From Deltaproteobacteria bacterium (GTDB lineage: Bacteria > JAUYMQ01), in the NCBI GenBank assembly GCA_030698575.1, contig JAUYMQ010000128.1:1-5634 (forward strand): a stretch of 5,634 nt of DNA, given 5' to 3'. Shown here in pieces: positions 1 through 5,634 of this stretch. A model generated the notes under the pieces. The model did no database searches and was not told the DNA's origin. It saw only the letters and a list, made by a program, of their open reading frames with translations. Position 1 is the stretch's first letter. Each line of letters opens with the position of its first letter. The translations under genes were made by a program, and so were the position numbers.

Positions 1-3000
1 CGTTCGGTCCCATGGTTCGCTCGTAACCGCCGATTCCCAACTCGTCCTCAGCCGCAACGCCTCCGGAGGCTTCCAGCGCCGCGACGCCCGTGAGCACCAT
101 CGAGGAACTGGTGAGCATGATCAGAACGCCTCTTGTGTCCACTCCCATGGTCGCGAGGGCGTCGAAGTAGCTCTGTGCGCCCACATTCACGCCGGCCAGG
201 ATGAGATTCACCTCGCCCCCCGCGTCGGTGAAGGTAACGAGGCGCCGCACCACGCGGGCCGTGGCGTCGAGATTCTCGGTGCCGCTGTCCATCGCGATGT
301 GGGCGCCGGCCGAGACGGCCACCCACTCCACGGGAATGCCCTCGCGCTCGGCGAGATCGATGGCTGCGGTAATCCGGTCGCACTCACTCGCCGTCAGCGC
401 GCCCATGCTTCGCGTGGGATCGCTGAGCAGGAGAACCCGCCGCATTCCTTCCGGATACTTGGCCGTGGGCGTGCGGATCGTGCCAAAGACGACCCCGCTT
501 TCGTTCTCACCGAAGGGGCGCTGCACCGGCAGGGCTCGTCCGCCGGCTAGGTCGTACTCAATGAACTCTCCGGGCCCTAGTGGCCGGCCCGGGCCCGTCC
601 GGTCCGTCGGACCGTAGGCCATGAACAGGCGGATGACCTCGTACGGATAGGTCAGCCCACGCGCGCGGGCCATGGCCACCTTGCGTTCGTAAGGCGTGGC
701 GGGCTCCAACGGCTTGCTGTGTGGCACGCGAAGGCTCGTCTCGACACGACTCCCTGTCGGATTGCCTCCGAGCACTTCCATCATTTGGGGCGGAGCTCCG
801 GGATTCAGCGGATCGACCCGGGCAAAGCGAACGATGATCTTTTCGAGTCCGAGATGCGCAGTCTCGGACGCGAGACGAGACACCATTTGATCGACGAGCT
901 GATCGTCAACGACGAGAGGGGGGCGCAGGAAGATATAGAGGCGGTTCCAGTGAAGACGATGGTTCGGGTCGTAAAGGCCCTGGATGGATCGCAAGGCCTC
1001 GATCGCATCGCGGAAACGCCGCGCCAGCAGGTTGGTGTCGGGATGATTGGGAGCATCAGGCCCGAGGTCGTTCACCTCGGCGAAGCAGAAGATTCGCTCG
1101 TCATCGATCTGATTCCTCGCACGGCCGCGGAAGAGGTGAAAGCCGGGGAGGCTTTCGAGCGGCTTCAGCTGGAAGCCGGCGAGCCGCCATATTTCCATCC
1201 GCCGCGCCGTTTCCGGATCAAGTCCAACCTCCGCCGCCTGTCGAGCCAGCGCCATGGGGTCGGGCGGAGTCACGAGCGTGAGCGACGGATCGGCCTCGCG
1301 CCCGTCCGCTCCGGCCGGCCGTTCGGCTCCCGTCCCGTCCACTATCAGATGGCGGGCATAAGCCGCGAGGTCGGAAACGCCGTTCGATACCGCCCCTCTC
1401 AGGCGAACGAGACGATCCAGTCCGTCGAGGAGCGCGGAATCATCCGTGAAGGGCTCGCCCCGCCGAACAAGACGGATCAGGAGGTTCAGGATCAGCATGA
1501 CGATCCGGCTGCGAAGTTCAAGCGTCGTGCGGGCGGCGCACAGGCGGAGCACCGCGCGAAACAGGGCCTCGGTGGGCTCCAGCTCCGTGACCCCGTAGTA
1601 GACGAGCACGCGACGTAGCTGATCCAGAAACCCCGCGTCGAGCCCCGCACCCTCCGCCGCGATCCGGCGCAGATAGAGCGTCATGCGCGCATCGTTCGAC
1701 GGGCCGAGCTCGCCGCCCTCGAGACGGCCCGGCGCGCGGCTGAAAAGGGCTTCCAGGCTGGCCAACAGCGGAATCACCCCCGCCAGACGGGCAAGCTCGG
1801 CCTGAAGCGGCGCCGTGATCCCCTGAAGGGGCGCATCGAGAATCTCGACAATCATCTGTGCACGGGGAGGATTCACGTCGTAGCCCATGAGAATCCGTTG
1901 GGTCTCGGACAGCAGCGCCGCCGTGGCGGCCGCAAGCGCCGGCTTACTCAGCTCGGAGGCACGCGTGAGATCGGGCCGGAGCGACTCGGGGTTCATGAAA
2001 GCATCGAGGGGGTCCGGCTCGATCTCCAGTTCCAGCAAGGGCCCTCTCGAAACCGGCGCTCCGGCCGCCGACCTCGGCTCGATGGTCAGGATCTCCTGCC
2101 CCGCCGAGACCTGCACCCCGGGCTGGGCGATGATCTCGCGGATGGTCCCGGAGACGGGCGCCACGAACGTCGTTTCGGTCTTCATCGCCTCGAGAAGGCC
2201 GAGTCGGTCGCCGGTCTCGACTTCATCGCCCGGCTTGACCGCGATCTCGATCAGCAGCGCGGGCGCCGGCGCACGCACCTTTCCGCCGATGTCGCGCTGG
2301 ACCCGGTGGGTTCTCCCGTCGAGCTCGATCTTGAATTCAACCTCGGTTTCGCTGAAGAACACCGTGGATCGACTGCTGCCGCGAACGATCCGCCGGCCAT
2401 GAGGTCCCAGCTCGATGAATCGCAACCGCGTCATCCGCCCGTCGAGATAGACGAGGTAGTTCCAGCCGCCGATCGCGAAGACCTCGAGGCGGTAGGTGTG
2501 TCCGCCATAGACGAGCGCGATCTTGGCTCCGAGCGACGCGGGAATCACCCGCGGCCGGCCACGCGATGCCTCGGCGAAGAAGTTCGCGCGCATCCCCCCC
2601 CGCTCCTTCTGGTAGGTGAGGACGGCCGCCGCCAGCAGGACGTCCATGCGCGGCTCCGGCGCCCCGCCGATGGCCGCCTCGGCCAGCCGGTCGGTGTAAA
2701 ACCGACCGGCTACAAAGTCGGGATGGCCGAGGACGTCGAGCAAGAAGCCCTTGTTGGTCGTTCCGCCCTCGATGACCAGACGGGTGTCGAGGAGCGCGCG
2801 AATCAGACGGGCACGGGCCTCCCCGCGCGTCGCGCCGTGCGCGATGATCTTGGCGATCATCGAGTCGAACTCCAGGGGCACGGCGCCGTATTGCGAAACC
2901 CCCGAATCGACCCGGATTCCGGGCCCGGAGGGAAGCTCCAGAAGGGCGATCCTTCCCGGTGTCGGCACGAAGTCGGCCGACGGATCCTCGGCACAGAGGC

Positions 3001-4108
3001 GCACCTCGATCGCGTGGCCGCGATCCTCCGGGGCGACGTCCGGGAGCCGCGCGCCCCGGGCAATGCGGAACTGCCATTTGACGAGGTCGAACCCCGTCAG
3101 CGCCTCGGTAACTCCGTGCTCGACCTGAAGGCGCGGGTTGACTTCGAGGAAGTAGAACTCGCCGGCTCCAGTGACGAGGAATTCGCAGGTTCCGAGCCCG
3201 ACGTAGCCCACCTCCCGCGCCAGTCGCAGGGCGGCCTCTTGCATTTCGCGGCAGAGCGACTCGGAAAGGCCCGGAGGCGGCCCTTCCTCGACGACTTTCT
3301 GGTGGCGTCGCTGCACCGAGCAGTCGCGGAGACCAAGGGCCAGCAAAACACCGTGTTGATCGGCGGCGAACTGGACCTCGACGTGACGCGCCTTCTCGAC
3401 GCTTTTCTCGAGGAAGATCGTGCCGTCGCCGAAAGCGGCGGCAGCCTCGGACGCCGCCGACTGGAAGGCCGCGGCCAGTTTAGCTTCCCCCGTCACCCGG
3501 CGAATCCCCCGCCCTCCTCCGCCGTGGGTGGCCTTGATGACGAGCGGGAAGCCCAGTCGGGCGGCTTCGGCGCGAAGGGTTTTCCGGTCGACGCTGCCGT
3601 TGCTCCAGGGGAGAACGGGCACGCCGGCCTGCTCGGCCAGGCGCTTCGCGTGCACTTTGTCGGCAAGGACGCGGAGGGTCTCGGTGGGCGGTCCAATGAA
3701 GGTGATCCCCGCTGTCCGCAAGCGATCGGCGAAACCGGGATCCTCCGCGAGGAATCCCCACCCCGGCCATACGGTGTCGGCCCGTGATTCACGCAGCACG
3801 CTCAGCAGGCGATCTTGATTCAGATAGGCGAGGCGCGGGGCATGGCCAGGGGAACGATGCAGCGGCTGCCCCAGGGAGACGGCCTCGTCGGCCTCGCGGA
3901 CGTAGGGGTTCGACTGATCGACGTCGGTGTACAGGGCGATCCCGACGAGGTCCGAGTGCTCCTCCACCCGCAGCTCGCGGATGGCGCGCAGGCAACGGGT
4001 CGCGGCGTCGCCCCGGTTCAGCACGGCTATTCTCCGGATGTCCCGAGCGAGGTCGCCTTCGCCGGTCGGGTTTCCGGCCCGTCCCCGGGAGGCCCGTTCC
4101 CCAGACAT
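1..4108 (-). CDS. Single-chain, eukaryote-type biotin-dependent acyl-CoA (probably acetyl-CoA) carboxylase, 3' end missing
   Basis: Predicted to carboxylate an acyl-CoA, most likely acetyl-CoA to malonyl-CoA, using ATP, bicarbonate and covalent biotin in the cytoplasm. I translated 1369 residues without a stop; the frame runs off the left edge. Biotin carboxylase is about 25-475: Gly-rich ATP loop KATHGGGGRGI (192-202), RHVEVQ (241-246), LEVNPRLQVEH (321-331, with the expected E322, N324, R326, E330) and GHAIEVR (364-370). A BT-like linker follows, about 520-605. The carrier domain is about 605-678, with EAMK placing biotin on Lys643 (bases 2180-2182). Residues about 690-1115 form a long central region, and carboxyltransferase begins near 1125 (RPFGENESG, 1197-1205; SAGAHIAMDSGTEN, 1266-1279; LGIGGYERTMGPN, 1357-1369). 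This order and the GEN and YPEG motifs match eukaryotic acetyl-CoA carboxylase, so roughly 400-500 residues should be missing. The ATG is set by an AGGAGGTG ribosome site and an in-frame TGA 18 bases upstream (4124-4126). A propionyl- or long-chain acyl-CoA substrate cannot be excluded. Confidence 0.93.
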   Translation of the reverse strand, partial: MSGERASRGRAGNPTGEGDLARDIRRIAVLNRGDAATRCLRAIRELRVEEHSDLVGIALYTDVDQSNPYVREADEAVSLGQPLHRSPGHAPRLAYLNQDRLLSVLRESRADTVWPGWGFLAEDPGFADRLRTAGITFIGPPTETLRVLADKVHAKRLAEQAGVPVLPWSNGSVDRKTLRAEAARLGFPLVIKATHGGGGRGIRRVTGEAKLAAAFQSAASEAAAAFGDGTIFLEKSVEKARHVEVQFAADQHGVLLALGLRDCSVQRRHQKVVEEGPPPGLSESLCREMQEAALRLAREVGYVGLGTCEFLVTGAGEFYFLEVNPRLQVEHGVTEALTGFDLVKWQFRIARGARLPDVAPEDRGHAIEVRLCAEDPSADFVPTPGRIALLELPSGPGIRVDSGVSQYGAVPLEFDSMIAKIIAHGATRGEARARLIRALLDTRLVIEGGTTNKGFLLDVLGHPDFVAGRFYTDRLAEAAIGGAPEPRMDVLLAAAVLTYQKERGGMRANFFAEASRGRPRVIPASLGAKIALVYGGHTYRLEVFAIGGWNYLVYLDGRMTRLRFIELGPHGRRIVRGSSRSTVFFSETEVEFKIELDGRTHRVQRDIGGKVRAPAPALLIEIAVKPGDEVETGDRLGLLEAMKTETTFVAPVSGTIREIIAQPGVQVSAGQEILTIEPRSAAGAPVSRGPLLELEIEPDPLDAFMNPESLRPDLTRASELSKPALAAATAALLSETQRILMGYDVNPPRAQMIVEILDAPLQGITAPLQAELARLAGVIPLLASLEALFSRAPGRLEGGELGPSNDARMTLYLRRIAAEGAGLDAGFLDQLRRVLVYYGVTELEPTEALFRAVLRLCAARTTLELRSRIVMLILNLLIRLVRRGEPFTDDSALLDGLDRLVRLRGAVSNGVSDLAAYARHLIVDGTGAERPAGADGREADPSLTLVTPPDPMALARQAAEVGLDPETARRMEIWRLAGFQLKPLESLPGFHLFRGRARNQIDDERIFCFAEVNDLGPDAPNHPDTNLLARRFRDAIEALRSIQGLYDPNHRLHWNRLYIFLRPPLVVDDQLVDQMVSRLASETAHLGLEKIIVRFARVDPLNPGAPPQMMEVLGGNPTGSRVETSLRVPHSKPLEPATPYERKVAMARARGLTYPYEVIRLFMAYGPTDRTGPGRPLGPGEFIEYDLAGGRALPVQRPFGENESGVVFGTIRTPTAKYPEGMRRVLLLSDPTRSMGALTASECDRITAAIDLAEREGIPVEWVAVSAGAHIAMDSGTENLDATARVVRRLVTFTDAGGEVNLILAGVNVGAQSYFDALATMGVDTRGVLIMLTSSSMVLTGVAALEASGGVAAEDELGIGGYERTMGPN
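2685..2711. repeat. Perfect 11-base inverted repeat (stem-loop) inside the carboxylase gene
   Basis: AGCCGGTCGGT and its exact complement ACCGACCGGCT are separated by the five bases GTAAA. In the carboxylase message this is an 11-base-pair GC-rich hairpin with loop UUUAC, over codons about 466-475 (AGRFYTDRLA). This is the end of the biotin carboxylase domain, just before the linker to the BT-like and carrier regions. No T-run follows on either strand, so it is not a standard terminator. Confidence 0.75.
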
Positions 4109-4112
4109 GGTG

Positions 4113-4120
4113 CACCTCCT
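4113..4120 (-). promoter_or_regulatory. Strong Shine-Dalgarno site of the carboxylase gene
   Basis: The minus strand reads AGGAGGTG, fully complementary to the usual 16S rRNA tail, and leaves CACC before the ATG at 4108. It decides the start of the carboxylase: the frame is closed by a TGA just upstream, and no other start lies between that stop and this ATG. Such a full-length match suggests efficient translation initiation. Confidence 0.85.
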
Positions 4121-4160
4121 GATTCAGGATGACGTGGGCCGCGTGGCGCGCGAGGGCGCG

Positions 4161-4172
4161 GTTTCGCGAAAC
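4161..4172. promoter_or_regulatory. Perfect 12-base palindrome upstream of the carboxylase gene, possible operator
   Basis: GTTTCGCGAAAC is an exact palindrome whose near end lies 52 bases before the carboxylase ATG, in a 227-base gap that is otherwise GC-rich with no gene. It overlaps a second inverted repeat, GCGAA-ACGG-TTCGC (4166-4179), so the half-site TTCGC appears twice in direct orientation 12 bases apart. Just upstream on the minus strand is TACCTT (4191-4186), which fits a loose -10 element, but no -35 match is present at the usual spacing. A dimeric repressor site controlling the carboxylase is plausible by position only; no known regulator motif is recognised. Confidence 0.3.
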
Positions 4173-4335
4173 GGTTCGCCCCTCGAAGGTAGCGCGCCCG
4201 CCGCGGGCCGCTGGATTCCGGCGCGGCAAGCCCCGCGAACCCGGGATGGGGCCGGTCCCATGCCGGTGCCGGACTCGCCCCGCCAAGCGCAACGGGGGGC
4301 GGCGGACGAGGGGCCGGCGAGTGGCGGGCGATGGA

Positions 4336-4953
4336 TCATCCGGGCATCCCGGCGGGCGGCAAGGCCGCCGCGTAGGCCGTCCAGCGACCGTGGTGCGAGA
4401 GACTGAGATCCAGACCGATGTCCCGCCCCCGCAGCAAGACCGCCGGGGGCCGGGTTCGGGCGATGCGGAGCCCCTCCAGGGGGAGTCCCAGCTCGCGCGA
4501 GAGGGCCCTCACCGCACCGGCTCGCGCTGCGGCCGACGGGTCCCGGCGCGGCGGGCGGCGCGTGACGGCCGACAGGACGAAGTCCGCGTGAGAACCGGGA
4601 GATCCCAGCGTCGCGAGCGCGTGGATCCAGGCCCCGCTCTGCTGCACTTTCAGGCCGATCCTGCGCCGCCCATACCTGACCGAGCCGCGAAGGCGCCGGG
4701 CTCCGTCCCGTCCTTCGATTTCGACCGCGAAGGCCGAGGGGGCGAAGATCGCGTCCCGATCGATCTTCCGCACCACCTTGTAGGCGCTCTCCTTGGCGGC
4801 CCAGTAAGTCCAGAGAGCAAGCCTCGGGTCCGCGCTGGAGAGGATGGTGCGCCGCTCATCGCCGGCGAAGACCCGCTCCGCGAATCTCTGATGCAGGGCG
4901 TCGAGGTCTGTTTCGGCGTCGAACAGATCGACGACGTCGTTACCAACGAGCAA
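4336..4953 (-). CDS. 4'-phosphopantetheinyl transferase superfamily protein (AcpS motif order)
   Basis: Predicted to transfer the 4'-phosphopantetheine arm of coenzyme A to the conserved serine of an acyl or peptidyl carrier protein, turning it from apo to holo form. Reading from TTG at 4953 gives 205 residues. GNDVVDL (4-10) matches the N-terminal G-D-V motif of AcpS, with Asp6 the likely magnesium ligand. WAAKESAYK (51-59) is the W-x-x-K-E-S/A-x-x-K signature, with Glu55 a second likely metal ligand. SLSHHGRWTAYAAAL (184-198) resembles the C-terminal S-I-S-H strand. Motif order is that of AcpS, not Sfp, but the protein is far longer than AcpS (about 120-130) because of roughly 110 extra residues between the second and third motifs. 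No ATG or GTG is available before the first motif, and TTG sits 9 bases after GGAGG, so TTG is the best start. It overlaps the upstream acyltransferase stop by 14 bases, suggesting translational coupling. The carrier protein partner is not in the window. Confidence 0.88.
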   Translation of the reverse strand: MLVGNDVVDLFDAETDLDALHQRFAERVFAGDERRTILSSADPRLALWTYWAAKESAYKVVRKIDRDAIFAPSAFAVEIEGRDGARRLRGSVRYGRRRIGLKVQQSGAWIHALATLGSPGSHADFVLSAVTRRPPRRDPSAAARAGAVRALSRELGLPLEGLRIARTRPPAVLLRGRDIGLDLSLSHHGRWTAYAAALPPAGMPG

Positions 4954-5634
4954 AGTAACGGTCCTCCATGTCGACCAGCTTGTCCGCGATCTGCATGACG
5001 ATTTCGCGGGTGGCTCGAAGACCCTTCTTGTCCGATCGCGGTTCGATGAGTTCCATGTCCAGGCTAAAGCGCTGCCCCGCCGGGGGAAGCACGGATCTTC
5101 CATCCTGGCGGTCCCCACGCATGTACACGCAGAGAACACGGCAGTTCTCGACTTCCTTGACGAGGCGGCCGATGCCGTGCGCGAGATGCTCCAGATCAAT
5201 TCGGCCGGTGCGGCTGCGGCTCCCTTCCGGAAATACCATCGCCAGCTCACCTCTCCGGAGGAGGTGCGAGAGCTTTTCGAGGGCGAGGTTCTGCTGCGCC
5301 CGGTCGCCTCCCCGAACGACGGGGATGCACTTTCCCAGGTAGCAGCCGAGGCGCAGCCAGAATTTCGCGTAGAAATTGGTCTGCTCCGGTGTGTTCCAGG
5401 CGAAGAGCCGGTACGACGCAAGGACCTGCCGGGGCGAAGTGATGGCCCACTGGACCAGCAGCGAGTCGATCCACGTCAGATGGTTCGGACAGATCAGCAC
5501 GGGCCCACACGCTTCGGTCAGGAGGCGGCGCGCACGCCGCCTGACCTGCTCCAGCTCGCGGATGCGGTAGCCCCGGATGCATCTCATCCAGCCCACGACC
5601 AGCGGCCACAGAAACAGGGCCCCGACGGCGTAGC
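4940..5634 (-). CDS. PlsC/AGPAT-family acyltransferase, 5' end missing
   Basis: Predicted membrane-associated enzyme that moves an acyl chain from an acyl-CoA or acyl-ACP to a hydroxyl of a lysophospholipid or similar acceptor. The frame stays open to the right edge, giving 230 visible residues. Motif I, NHLTWID (visible residues 50-56), carries the catalytic His51 and Asp56 in the H-x4-D spacing. IPVVRGG (103-109) resembles the motif II region. FPEGSRSRTG (134-143) is the phosphate-binding motif III. The first visible residues, YAVGALFLWPLVVGW, are hydrophobic and resemble the membrane anchor that precedes this domain. A GTG at 5596 could serve as a start but would cut off that segment, so the true start is probably outside the window. 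It precedes and overlaps the phosphopantetheinyl transferase. The acceptor is unknown. Because the start is not seen, it could instead be the C-terminal domain of a larger protein, though the hydrophobic lead-in argues for a stand-alone enzyme. Confidence 0.88.
   Translation of the reverse strand, partial: YAVGALFLWPLVVGWMRCIRGYRIRELEQVRRRARRLLTEACGPVLICPNHLTWIDSLLVQWAITSPRQVLASYRLFAWNTPEQTNFYAKFWLRLGCYLGKCIPVVRGGDRAQQNLALEKLSHLLRRGELAMVFPEGSRSRTGRIDLEHLAHGIGRLVKEVENCRVLCVYMRGDRQDGRSVLPPAGQRFSLDMELIEPRSDKKGLRATREIVMQIADKLVDMEDRYFARW
4963..4967 (-). promoter_or_regulatory. Ribosome binding site that fixes the TTG start of the phosphopantetheinyl transferase
   Basis: The minus strand reads GGAGG, then nine bases, then TTG at 4953-4951. 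The site lies inside the last codons of the upstream acyltransferase (the M-E-D-R stretch before its stop). It is the main evidence for a TTG start that yields M-L-V-G-N-D, matching where this family normally begins. Confidence 0.65.

Noticed and set aside
719-1618. 299-codon open frame on the plus strand
   Set aside because: It is in the same antisense register to the carboxylase as the longer plus-strand frame and has no recognisable domain or ribosome site. The minus strand is continuous coding sequence through this region.
2918-2929. Perfect palindrome TCCGGGCCCGGA
   Set aside because: It lies inside coding sequence for Ser-Gly-Pro-Gly, whose GC-rich codons readily form such palindromes, and it has no partner site or position to suggest regulation.
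1898-3787. 629-codon open frame on the plus strand
   Set aside because: It is exactly codon-aligned and antisense to the carboxylase, so it exists only because that gene avoids TTA, CTA and TCA codons. Its translation is Arg/Gly/Asp-rich with no family motif, while the minus strand carries clear biotin carboxylase motifs here.
4186-4191. TACCTT on the minus strand as a -10 promoter element for the carboxylase
   Set aside because: The sequence 17 bases upstream is CCAGCG, which does not resemble a -35 element. A six-base loose match alone is too weak for a promoter call.
4246-4261. Near-palindrome ATGGGACCGGCCCCAT on the minus strand, possible terminator after the phosphopantetheinyl transferase
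   Set aside because: The arms have one mismatch and leave no room for a hairpin loop, it lies 75 bases past the stop, and no T-run follows. Such repeats are expected at this base composition.
3789-4292. 167-codon minus-strand frame covering the gap before the carboxylase
   Set aside because: It is out of frame with the carboxylase, Arg/Pro/Gly-rich without motifs, and has no convincing ribosome site. The carboxylase ATG at 4108 has a near-ideal one.
4954-5421. Upstream extension of the phosphopantetheinyl transferase frame
   Set aside because: This stretch is the acyltransferase gene read in another frame and gives Ser/Arg-rich sequence. Family similarity begins at G-N-D-V-V-D, immediately after the TTG start.

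Overview
This is GC-rich bacterial DNA (my estimate is about two thirds G+C) from an organism I cannot place. Strong Shine-Dalgarno sequences, tightly packed same-strand genes, a TTG start and no introns indicate a bacterium. The gene set would fit a Myxococcota-like or other lipid-rich, high-GC lineage, but that is inference. Every gene I can support is on the minus strand, so the window reads right to left.

Layout in order of transcription. (1) 5634-4940 is the end of a PlsC/AGPAT-type phospholipid acyltransferase whose start lies beyond the right edge. (2) 4953-4336 is a 205-residue 4'-phosphopantetheinyl transferase with the AcpS order of motifs. It overlaps the acyltransferase stop by 14 bases and starts at TTG. 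(3) A 227-base GC-rich gap holds a perfect 12-base palindrome and a very strong ribosome binding site. (4) From 4108 leftwards there is one open frame of 1369 codons that runs off the left edge. It encodes a single-chain biotin-dependent acyl-CoA carboxylase laid out like the eukaryotic acetyl-CoA carboxylase: biotin carboxylase, linker/BT-like region, biotin carrier domain, long central region, then carboxyltransferase, which is cut off by the window edge.

How they may work together: the carboxylase would make malonyl-CoA (or another carboxylated acyl-CoA), the transferase would activate an acyl carrier protein, and the acyltransferase would place a finished acyl chain on a lipid head group. 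Together these are the supply, activation and off-loading functions of a dedicated fatty-acid- or polyketide-like lipid pathway. The synthase itself (ketosynthase, ACP) is not visible and would have to lie outside the window. The plus-strand open frames, some long, are mirror images of the carboxylase codons and are not annotated. No tRNA, rRNA, CRISPR array or insertion sequence is visible.
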